From assembly GCA_012934845.2 (NCBI GenBank), contig WNNJ02000768.1, positions 37,436-101,435 on the forward strand: a stretch of 64,000 nt of DNA, written 5' to 3'. The notes beneath the pieces were generated by a model. That model had not been told where the DNA came from. It saw nothing but the letters and a program-made list of their open reading frames with translations, and made no database searches. Source of the DNA: Pomphorhynchus laevis (taxonomy: Eukaryota > Acanthocephala > Palaeacanthocephala > Echinorhynchida > Pomphorhynchidae). The position numbers and the translations under genes were made by a program. Below are positions 14,101 through 26,100 of this stretch, one piece after another (position 1 is the stretch's first letter; the number at the start of each line of letters is the position of its first letter).

Positions 14101-17100
14101 TTCCTTTTATCACCATGACTTCTTGGTTTGCGTTTAACCGGATTATTATAATATAGTTGTTTATTATGTATTATACTACTTCTGCCAATTCCTTGTACCA
14201 CGTCATTCAATCCTAATGGGTACATGGAATTAAGCGTTTTAATCCAAAAATCTTCTTTTTCTAATAGTTTTTGATTTAATATTGAAATGTTTTCTTCGAT
14301 AATATGTTCTAAAATAAATAATTTACAGTTTTTAATATCATGTCCTATTAATCTCATATGTTTATGAAATATAGTTTGACTATTATGCTGTATATTATAT
14401 ATGTGTTGCCTAAACCTAGTTTTTAACATTTGATGTTTTTCCTATATATTGCAATCCACATGTACATTGTGATAACATGTACATGTACATGTTATTTAAT
14501 AATGTTATTTAATAATGTTATTTAATTAATAACATGTACATGTTCTTTGGCAGCAAATACGTATTAAAACTCAATCATAGCTAGCTTTGGCTCATGGACC
14601 ACAGTTTCAAGCGATTTTTCAAAATAACAATTTATATATATAATTTTGCAACTTTTTCTCCGACGGAGAAAGCAGATAATAAGTGTCGAAACGTGAAATG
14701 TAGGTCTGGGTCAGCAGCTGATGAGACCCACCTAGACTGATTAGTAGCGTCCTGCTGTATCAAAAATAAGAATAATACCTGTGAGGATAATATCGTGCCA
14801 CAATCGGAAAAATATATACATATATAGTATTAAATTGCAATTCTTCATATACAGCCTCCGGAGTCTACTATATGTGTAGTAACATATATAAAGTGTCATA
14901 TGTTATATATAAGGATTATAAGGGCTAAACTGCGAATTAACTCATTTCGGTTGCATCTTCATCTTGTTTTTCGGTTGTTATTTAGAGTTTACAACGATAA
15001 ATTAAGATGGAAACGAATATTGAGAGTTAGGACTTAGCTCCCGCTTTACCACGACAGATCTATACAAACAATTCATTACCTCACTAGCTGAATAGATCCG
15101 TCTATCTTGAATTCCAACTTTACTAGAAATTAATAATCCTATATCCTTGTAGTTAATCATATCCAGTTGTACCTTGCATCGACGATGACTCTTAGATTCA
15201 AGACGGGCATTGCCACCATTTTAGATGAGCTAACTTTCATGTCTATCGCCTGATATTCAACTGTAAATCGATTCATAATTGAATCTACTATATAAATTCA
15301 TTTCTACACAATCCGCATAAATCGTGGATAAAAATAATAGTAAACGCACTACTGGCCGGTTAAGTTTTCATTGTGTGGTCGTTTACCCAAGTGAGTGACA
15401 AGATTTATTATCTAAAATTTAAAATTTTATAGTTCTTTCATTTTACCTTGATATTTGAATGACCTTCAGTATGAAAAAATTGCCAATGCACAGAATCGTT
15501 GCTATATGACACTTTATACTGTGTTACCCAGAATGATTCACTATCTTCCTTGCCCTTGGTGGCGATTGCTGATAAAGGCGATGGATATCCTAAATCGGCT
15601 TGTATCCATGATTGATCTGAAATTACATAATTTAGACTTCGAAATCTTCTAAAGATTAATTCATTTCAAAGAACTGATTTTTTAAATTATTAATCGCAAA
15701 AAGTCAAAGACATTTTAATCAAGAATTTTAAATTTCCAAATACATAATTTAAACCAGTAACTATATATTCCATATGTATAAATTTAAGCTATATAACTAA
15801 ATTTATATATTAATTTAATTATAATTTAATTTGTTTAATTCATTTCAATTAAAATTTAATTTATTTATTAACTAAAGCTTAAATGCAGCTAAGATTAGAA
15901 TTAGGAAAGATTATATATTTGATGAAATTAAAAAGAAAATAACAAACAGTAATAAAATGAAAGACTAACGTACCCTGTCAAGGTACGGACCCTGTTTAAA
16001 ATTATTGTTTTATTGGATAATTGGGTCCATATTTGTACATTATTCGTGCGTTTAAAATCTTAATTTTTGTAATAAACTTAAGGCAGCTTATAAGAAATCG
16101 AAAACTTCCTATGATGAACGAAATAGCGTTTAAGTGACTCGTGTATTTTGCGTTCTTCATTAAATTATATGAACAACAACCTACATCTTACTAAGCTGAT
16201 GTCGTTCAAGACATATAAATCATTTATGCCTTGAAGTCATTTATGACTAGATATACGAAATGGTATATCTATGCAACTATTACTAGTATATCTAAATGTA
16301 TAAGTTTATTATGATACAATTAATACCATCTATTAATACCATGCAACTATTTGAATAAAACCTAGCAACTATTTGAATAAATGCAACTATTTGAATAATA
16401 CCTACCATAAACTTATCATTTATGGTAAACTTATTTTACCATAGGTTTCAACGAGTTAGAGAAAATAATCTAATATGCCAGATAAATGAATTATTATTCG
16501 TTAAATAAGTATTAAGAATACATTTTTGGACTGACTAGATTACGAAATTATATAAATATAATTATTTATATAATTAATAATTGAATTATTATGTGGTATT
16601 CAGTAAATTAAAATTAAAGATTTGTTTTGAATTCTTCAAAATTTATTAACAAAACGTTTATTAAGATAGGCTTTTGAATTTTAAGTATGATCATTCATGT
16701 AGCGTTTATATTCAATTTGCTCTAATTTCCAATTCTATGCTTTTTTAATATTTTAGTAAATTCTATCATATCGATTCATTTGTTTGGGATTACTTTATCA
16801 CTTTTATGAAATAATATTATTTAATAATTATTTATATAATTCTTATCATTCAAATAAAAACTAAAATAATAATCTTATTATTTAAAAAGCTTATAATTTT
16901 TATGATATTGCACTAATCCTCTATCGAACTATATATGTGGGCCAGGTCATGTGTGTAAATGCCCGAGTACAACTTACAATCGTATATTTGTGTGGACATG
17001 GGGTAATGCGAATTTCTTAATTGAAATGTGCATTCCTATTTATGTATTGTAAAACATGAAAATATTATCAAAATATTAAATTATCATATTATAATATTAT

Positions 17101-20100
17101 CATATCATATTATTTTGATATTATTATTTCAAAATATTATATTATATTATCAAAATATTAAAATATTATCAACACTAAAATCATTATCAACGGAAATCAT
17201 ACAACTGAATAAATAATATCTTATTATTATAATAAATTAATATTATTTTTAGACAATTTTAAAACTCAAAAATACATCATACCAAATTGTGACCGCGGGC
17301 ACCACCCTGCGCTGGCGAAAGTAAAAGCGTCTGCGGCTCTACATGTCAACTCTTCATTTTCATTCGAACTGATCTTTCCAAATGGTGGTAATCCCAGTGG
17401 GTATCTGCATGCTAACGGAATTATACAGTTCAAGATAAAATTTAATTATTTATATTTAACGCGAAGTAGAAAGATCAAATATTTTACCTTGACTACCTAT
17501 TATTTCAAATCTTAAACTGGGATAATTGATCCATTTAGTTGTGTGTATCTTAATGAATCTAGTCAGCAGCGGAACATCAAAATAGTTGTATCTTAATTGA
17601 TGATCATTGAAATTTCCAACGAAAGCCTTAAAAACCAATTTTTTACAAGTACAAATATCTGTAATTAAATTTTTTAAATTTAAACATTTAAATAAAATAA
17701 CCTGTAAACAAATAAATACAAAATTTATTTCGAATATTATATTTTTGTGTGGAGGTTTATTAAAAAATACTTAAATATATTATATTTGTGATAATGTATA
17801 TTTAATTGTGATAAAATTCCAGAAATTTTCATAAGCGTCAATAAATCTAGTGGCACTTTATTCTCGTATTCACGATTAATTAATATGAATTTAAAAGATT
17901 ACTCTATTTTAGTGTTTATCACATTTATAAAGACTTATTTACTGTTAATTACGAAATTATGATGACATGTGTTAACTTAACAAGTGCTTTTTCACAAAAA
18001 CGAAACAAACTAACAACATCAATCACCAAACTAACAACATCAATCCTTGGAATTCCTTATATCAAGTTGTACCTTGTCGGAAATCCGAATTGATGATGAC
18101 TCTTAGATTCGAGACATGTGCATTGCAACCATTTTAGATGAGCTAACTTTCATGCCTATCGCCTGACATTCAACTGTGAATCGATTCAATCGATTCATAG
18201 TTGAATCTACTATATAAATTCACTTCTACACGATCCGCGTTAATCATAACTTTTATTTTTTTATTACACCAACAACAATACAATTTGGGTTCCCTCAAAT
18301 AAGCCTCAATATAAATTTTATTTATTTTTTATTTATTGTTTAATGTCGCTGATTTGAAATCCTGAGTTCGCTCTCGGTACTGTTCTCAAAGACATAGATA
18401 TGGTTTTAGCTAGAGTGATGGCCGTTCGACATCGGAAGTTTCTGATACATTCGGAGTAATCCGTTCCCGCTCTCATCGATTAACGTCGGGCGATTGACTG
18501 CAATATATAATTTGCAGTTAATCGGCGTACACCACAAGACTTTGTTCACGTTTAAATATTTTGAATAGGTAAATGAAGGCAGCAAGATATAAGATGGGAG
18601 AAAGTTGGGATCCTTGATGTACACCCGTAATAGGGTAGAACTGACGCGCATCAGGGTCGTCTTCATAGTAAAATCGCTTGGTGTAAAGCAGAATCTCCAA
18701 CCTGTTCACAATTCTCGCAGGCAACCCGAGGAACCTGAGAGAAGAGATCACAAAGGAAATGGAGATGCGGTCAAATGCAGCAGAAAAGTCAAGTAAAACA
18801 GCCTAAGTAACTAGAATAGTTAGTTAGGGCTTTTGGGAGAATAGTCAGGAGAATCTGACTATTCTCCCGACAACACCGTTCTACTTCACCTAATGCTGAA
18901 TGGCCCGAGCGACCTTTGACGAACCCAGTATTCATTCGAGAGAGCCTGTCTGGCAGAAACAGAGATATTAGGGAGGTTAAGCAGTTTCGCTAGGACCTTG
19001 AGTTTCGTCGGAGTGGGGTTGTATATACGACCTTTATAGGTAGTCGATTAAATCGCGGTAGCTTGCGAAAAGAGGTAGGTATAAAATTCGGTAAGACTCT
19101 CATTTCCTATTTTCGGAAAGAGTTGGATAGCCGCCTGGAAGAAGGCAACTCTGATCGGATCAAAGTGAAACCTCCTTCGAAGCAATGTATCTTCCTCAAT
19201 TCCCCAACGAATTAGGTCATGAGAAGTGGACAGTTGTTGGCGCGACTACTCCATACAAAGGGGTTTTAACAACCACCTCGAGTGAAGCAGTAAAATGTCG
19301 AGGATAGAATTTGTAGATGTGCAATGAAAGGTAGGGGAAGGTGGTTTGTGAATAAGATAACCGTTCTTAGCTCTGCGAAGTGCTGCGTTGATCCAACAAC
19401 CAGTTCTGTCGTTGAAGTCTCCAAGTATCAAGTCATAGCCGCTGTCAATAATACCATCCAGGAGGTCACGGTTCTTGTGAATCTCCCATGGACGAGTGTA
19501 GATATTGGCTAGACTGAGGCGTTTACCGTTCTTACTGAGTGAAACTACTAAACAAGACATGGCTGGACATGAATAGTTTAATAGGAGGGAGGATCTTAAT
19601 GAGCACTTAACTAAGGTCAAGAGTCCTTGAGAAGAAGAGGAGTGAGGTGGGGTTATGTACGGAGTATAGTGGGAACAAATATGCTTTGGGATAAATCGAG
19701 TAATGTCCTGGGGGAGACGGATAGACCGCGTCTCCTGAAGGACTATAACATCTGCATCTCTACCAGATAGAAGTCTAAGGGCGGAAGCACCTCCCGAGTT
19801 CCACTGATGGATATTCAGTGAAAAAGGCTCACGAGTACTCTGCATTGTGATGGATTAGTTGGATGGGGGATTGCCTACCTAGACAAAGCTAGGTGCAGGA
19901 AGGTTGCCCTTCCCACCACTAGCCCCCTCTAAGGAAGGTACTTGCCCCTGGGCAGTATCTTCATTTCCCCTATTAGTCTTCTGTTGGATTAGCTTCCCAA
20001 TCTTGAGCGGGGGACGGCATGGGCTGAAACCCCTCTCTTTTTCGACTCCGAAACCGAGGAAACAGGAAGCACAGGATTAGTCCCGATAACAGTTAGGATA

Positions 20101-23100
20101 GAGCGTACTAACTCCTCAATCTGCCGAAGAGCATTCGAAGTCTTTAAGTCGATAATCCGTAGAATGTCAGCGTCATCCATACGTGGAGCTGCAGCGACCG
20201 CGAAGGACTTGGCCGGATTGGGCGGTTTTAGCAAGAATAATTGTCTATATTCTTTGAATAGAGAGCATTTCCTGCTTTAAGCAGGATGGCAACCCCGCGA
20301 TTCGAGCAGGAAAGGGGGGCCTCGCAGCGATCGGTAGTTGTAAGAGAAGGACAGCTGGTGGAGCTACAGTCCCCACACGAAAGGGTCCCACTGCAGCTGG
20401 AGGCCCAGTGTCCCCATTTGTGACACCGGCTGCAGTGGGGATAGGTCAGATCATCCCTCTCTGTGATCGTGAATTTAATATTGATACCCATAAAGGGATT
20501 CGACACAGAATTAGACAAGGATTCAGCAATATTTACGGGAGCATTGGAAAAGCCAACCGGGATAGGGTTCCCGTCCCTACCCCGGATTGACCTCAGATTG
20601 GTGACCTTGAATTTAGCCATAAAAGAACGTGATATTTAACCCTTTCTGGCAAAAGGGTTAAATACTTGAAAGTGTGGAAACATTAGAAAAATTGAAAATC
20701 ATATTTGATAAAAAATGAGGAGCCGAAAACTTGATATCTTGATGTAAAAACTTAGTAAACAAGTAATTGTGACTTTGATAATCTAGAATTAATTGAAAAT
20801 TGTGAATTAAGAAAGCTGCTATCAAACGGGTATAAATATGGATTACATAATTATAACGACAAAAATAAAATTTACAATTCGTTATATAATGACTTAAATG
20901 CTTACTTCAGTAAGCTGATTAATAGTGAAAGCACGAATATATCTAAGATAAACATTTGGAAAGATTATATATTTGATAAAATTAAAAATAAAATGAAAAT
21001 AACATAAGATAATAATCTTATATTCGGAAAAAGATATACATATATGTTGTAATATTTAAAATATTTAAAGTAATTAAAGCATACATCAAAAAATATTGTA
21101 AAGTAATCGAAATTAATACGGATATAAAACACTATTTCAGTATTAATTCTACAAAAGAATTTTTAGAACACACAATCGGAATAAATGTTTAGAATATAAG
21201 TACAAGACACTGTTCTATAATGGATAAAAAGGGTATAAAGGTTAAATGAGATAATAAAACTATACCTATATTATATCGGAATCCAAAATTACATAAAAAA
21301 CCAATAAAACCTAGGTTCATATGTAGTGGGTTTAAATGTACTTTAAAGCACTTTCTGTCTATATGAATAAAATACTTAAAGCAATTAAGGCACACTTTAA
21401 AAAATATTGCAAGGTAATCGAAATTAATACTGGTATAAAACACTATTTCAGTATTAATTCTACAAAAGAATTTTTAGAACAGACAAAAGGAATAAAATTT
21501 CAAAATATAAATACATACGATTTTAGTACGCATTATACAATTCTAGATTTAGTAGATATTAAAGAAGCGTTAGTAAAATTAATTAACCTTATATTCGGAA
21601 AAAGATATACATATATATGTTATAATAACATTAACGCCTATCTAACAAAAATTAAACCATCAAGTAAATATAAATATATGGATAAGATTGAATTAATAGA
21701 ATCCTTAAATATTTTGATAAATCAAAATTATTTAAAAGTAGGGACATCTATATTTAGACAAGTAAAATGTGTTCCAATGTGTGGTAATAGTAGCCCAATT
21801 ATAGCTGACTTGTTTTTAAGCTTTATAGAATATGAATTTGTTCACAACTAAATCTAAACAATATAAATATATGAAATATATGTTTCGATACATTGATGAT
21901 ATATGTGTATTTAATTCTAATAATTTTTATTCAATTAGTGAACAAATTTATCCAGAAAGCCTTATTCTTAACAAAACCAATATTAATGATAAAGAAGGTG
22001 TATATCTAGATATGAACATTAAATTAACATTAACTAAAACTACTATTAATTTATATCGTAAAGATGACATATTTAAATTTACAAGAAACATAACAATTAT
22101 TTATTTTATTATTTAATTATTATATTTTGATTTAGCATTATTATGTTTTGTTTAGTTTATAATTATATTAAATACGTAGACTCAGTTATCTGATTTGATT
22201 ATAGCATTACAAATTATAAGGTTAGTTTGATTTGAGACGAGTATTTTAGCCTTCTTCGAATTAATTGAATTTGAATGAGGAATGATACGGTGTAATAACA
22301 TTTAAATTTGAAGAAAGCTGGTAAAAACCATCGCAAAATTTATTCAACCGAATATTTCGATGCCTAGCTGTCATCATCTTCAGCAATCGTAATTTGCTTG
22401 AACATTTATAAATTTTCTTGTTGAAGAAAATTTATAAGTGTTTGCGATGGTTTATGCCAGCTTTCTTCAAATTTAAGAGCATTATAGCATTAATTGACAG
22501 TGTGAATTAAAGTGTATAACTAAAGCTTTAAATGTGTGGTCAAATAAGTTACAATACATAACTCACCACAGCTATTTTGTTTTAGCAGTATAAATTTGAA
22601 TATAACAGAAACAATAATAGTTCTAAATGAAATATATCCATAGTTTTGGTAACATGTCATTACTGACTAATCGTTTCTATAAATTGTTTATGAAAAAATT
22701 TAATATTTACATATTAAAAATATTTATATTTTGATACAAAATATTTAAAGATATTAATATAAAATAATATAATACGAATCAATTGTAAGGCTTTATCAAT
22801 TGCAACTTATAATTTTAATAGATAGTAAAAGTGGGAAGATCACCCACTTTTACTAGGCCACTTTTACTAACCCACTTTTTCCACTTTTAACATGGAAGAT
22901 AAAAATGTTTGAGAATAAAACAAAGAGTGTATTAACTGTATAATAAAAACAAGTAACTCATACCCCCAATCAGAGCGAATGAGATTAAAAACTTGTTTAC
23001 CACTTGGCTACGTTTGGTCAGCCAGACGAACAAATGGTCGAAAAGGCCTTGAATGAAGAAAGAAAATGTAAAGGCATGCTTACTATCCCATTTGAACAAC

Positions 23101-26100
23101 AAAATCAATGCAAGCTCATGTAGAACGCCTGAGAATATAAAGGTACAAGTTAAAGACTGGATACTAGATAGTTTCAACGATGATTGCATTAATCCAATGT
23201 AAATTTTTATCATAAATTCATGAACCGAAAGGTTCCATGTTCTCCAAAATTCGCTTAGTGTCGAACAGTTCCACCAATCTTCGAATGGTCGAGCCTTTGG
23301 GCATTTTGTTAGACTCACCGACATACCACAGATTGATTGATATACCAGGTAAAACAAGGCTAGAAACAGTACCCAAACCAATCCACTAAATTTTAAAATA
23401 ACCGTTATCAAATATACAATATATGGAAACGATGAAAATCTAACTGCCGCTACCAGTGGATGTAGGAAGAATTTTGAAAATGAAGAAATAAAGGAGGTAA
23501 TGGTTAAAATTTCAATTATGCACCGACAAATAAATAAAAAATCAAATTTTCGAGATATTGCTGGATATTCCTTACAGTAGTCTTTTAGAACGATCCAGTT
23601 AGTCATCAAATTGCGTACAATCTGTGCCAAGTTCATTTTAATCAGTCGATTATTTTTGTAATTCATTTGATAAGTAATCAGAAATATCATTTTGATGCAA
23701 ATCACAATGTTGACTAAAATCATTAATAGCAAAGGTAGAAATTGAATATAATCATGTTTAAAGTAAAGTAGTGCATTTGCTATCATGCTGAGAATAAGAA
23801 CGCAGCTTTGAGGAATAAGAGATAACCAATGTACGTTCCATCGTTCAGCTGCGGTTTGATTAAGGTCAATAATTATTAAAGAGCATTCACACAGGAACAG
23901 AAACAATGCGTACAATATTAAATCCAAATTAACAAATCCGAATAACTTATTGATACCGTAAAGCCAAAAGGATTTAAATGACGGAATTTCCTTATTCGTA
24001 AGGCAACATGAAATATAATACGATACGGATAATGTACAGGCAATGTATTTTAAATTTCCTGGTAAAACTACGCTATAATAAGCTTTCATGTTTCGTTTTT
24101 AAACGTTTTACTTTTTACTCTATTATATCATAAACTTCGCAATTCTGCTATTATTTTGAAAAATCTATTATAACGATTATTTTGATAGAGATTGATTTTT
24201 ACTTACATTTCGCACTTTAACAACAAAAGATGCAAGCGTTGTAATAGAAAGAAAATAGAATGCATAGTTATAAAATAATTTATTTTATTTTTTTATTTTT
24301 ACTGTCTTCTTGTAAATTACGTAATCAATATTAATAACAAAAGGATAGTTGAAAAGGTTAAAACTTGTGTAATAGTTGATAACGAACAGCAATCACACAA
24401 TTTAGTTATTTACATAAAAGGAGTAAGCATTTTTGTTGAATTTAACTACAAAGTTTATACATTTTCTCCTATTATTTACTAAAAATAAATTATATTTATT
24501 TAGCGAATAAACATATTTACTGTGTGTTTGAAAAACGCCAAATTATAGATTTTCTAAGCGAACATTTATTCACAAATTTAAAATTAATTCATAAATTGCA
24601 TTAATACACGAAATTGATTTAAAAAATGTGATACGATATAATTCTTATTTTAAATTTTAATTTATTATGAATTCTTCTGTAGCCGATATAAATTACAACA
24701 TATTTTAAATATTAAGAAAGTATAAATAGCAATATAAATTGAAAGTTGCTATAAAGTTTGATGATTGCTAATGACTTTTCACAAATTGCACAAAAGTTAA
24801 TTACTTTTTAAAATTTTGTGAATTTAAATAGCTAAAACATATTTAATTTTCGTATCCATAACACAGTTGTCATTTACAAATCAATAAAATATAATTTGAT
24901 TATGTGAATGTCTAATAATGTAAAAACAATGCGAGTTCGGTATTAAGATTAGATGCAACGAAATGAGCAACTGTCAATATTTGGTAATCCACATAAAATA
25001 ATGTGACTACAAAGTGACAATAGTCAATATGTCAATATTCCGGTATATTCTTCCGTATCTAAATATTTTAAAATTAAATGATAATTTCAAAACATCAGAA
25101 ATATAAAGGATACAAATATATTTATCAATTTTTCATTTTAATAAGCGCTCTGATTGGACATAAACCACTTTCATAATTTACTGACCTTTCAGTAGTAATA
25201 TAATGAGTAGTAGATTCTTTAGTATTTATTTTGCACGAGTCTTGATAATTACTTTGTAACTGTAACATTGTTATGATAAACGTAATAGCTGAATGTTTTT
25301 AAACATTTCTCATATCTGTAATATTTTCATAGACAATTAAATAACGATGGGCAAGAATTAATAAGTATAAATAAGAAAATTGAAATGGCGAATAGACAAA
25401 TAATTTAAATCACATAAAATTTGTATGCAGACATTGATGTTATAACATTAAAATTAAATGATGATTTAATTTTTTGTAACATAGCATATTTGATTTACTC
25501 GAAGATTTAATTTAAGATTTGATTTAAGTAAAGACCATAATTACGCGTTGATTTCCAGCTGAATCGCTAACGTACTGCCAATGCAAGGCATCCATACTAT
25601 ATGAAAGTCGAAACAGAGTGACATATTCGCCCGAACCTGTTCTTCCTTGAGTTAGTATTCCATTGACCTGGAGAATAAAAATGAATTTGCTTAAATAATA
25701 TATAGGAAAACAATTGTACTTTTGATAATGATCCTAGATCAATTTGAATCCATTCGGCATCACTTGGTTCCTGTGGACACCACGCGTAACCATCTGGACT
25801 AAATATCCGTGCGTACTTTTCTTGGCAATGGTCTTCTGAAAATCGGTGTGATGATGCCGATATTTGCCAGTCTTCAATAACTGGTAGGCCGTGATCCATT
25901 TTAGACATTCCTAATAAGCCAGCTAAAAACGATTATCATAACAATGAGTGATATTCCAATTTGAATAAAAAATTGATGTCAATTATGTGCATATTAAATT
26001 TGTTTAACTTATTCGAAATTCATTTATGAGAGCATTAGTCAAACTTAATTACACGTACCAACTTTTTATAAGCGTTGACTTTTTACGTTGTCTTTTATAA

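Larger units (their letters stand above)
11757..14478 (-). mobile_element. Naiad copy N4: the longest copy, endonuclease before reverse transcriptase
   Basis: On the minus strand the order is GIY-YIG-type endonuclease (14478 to about 14190), linker with CxC motif (CNC at 13622-13614), reverse transcriptase (about 13310-12110), 3' UTR with the paired motif, and end at 11757. Canonical Penelope-like elements have the endonuclease after the RT, so the order and the CxC motif place this in the Naiad clade. The 5' end is lost: the part with GIY is missing, and the copy starts at SQCTCGLQYIGKT. It carries the same palindromic deletion scar as N3 (12059-12090). Confidence 0.88.
22302..22476. mobile_element. 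175-bp inverted-repeat element with a hammerhead-like core
   Basis: Terminal repeats of 36 bp (22302-22337 and 22441-22476) match at 34 positions. Inside are CTGAAGA ... GAAA on the minus strand and a perfect hairpin at 22406-22437. I read it as inverted ends of a canonical Penelope-like element rather than a DNA transposon. No clear target duplication. Confidence 0.55.

Noticed and set aside
14640-14780. Complete hammerhead upstream of N4 (CTGATGAG with GAAACG nearby)
   Set aside because: GAAA lies before CTGATGA and the stem II strands do not meet. It could form only across tandem copies, which are not present.
22302-22476. Ordinary MITE
   Set aside because: The terminal repeats are good, but no target duplication is evident and the inside carries Penelope-like motifs, so I prefer inverted Penelope-like ends.
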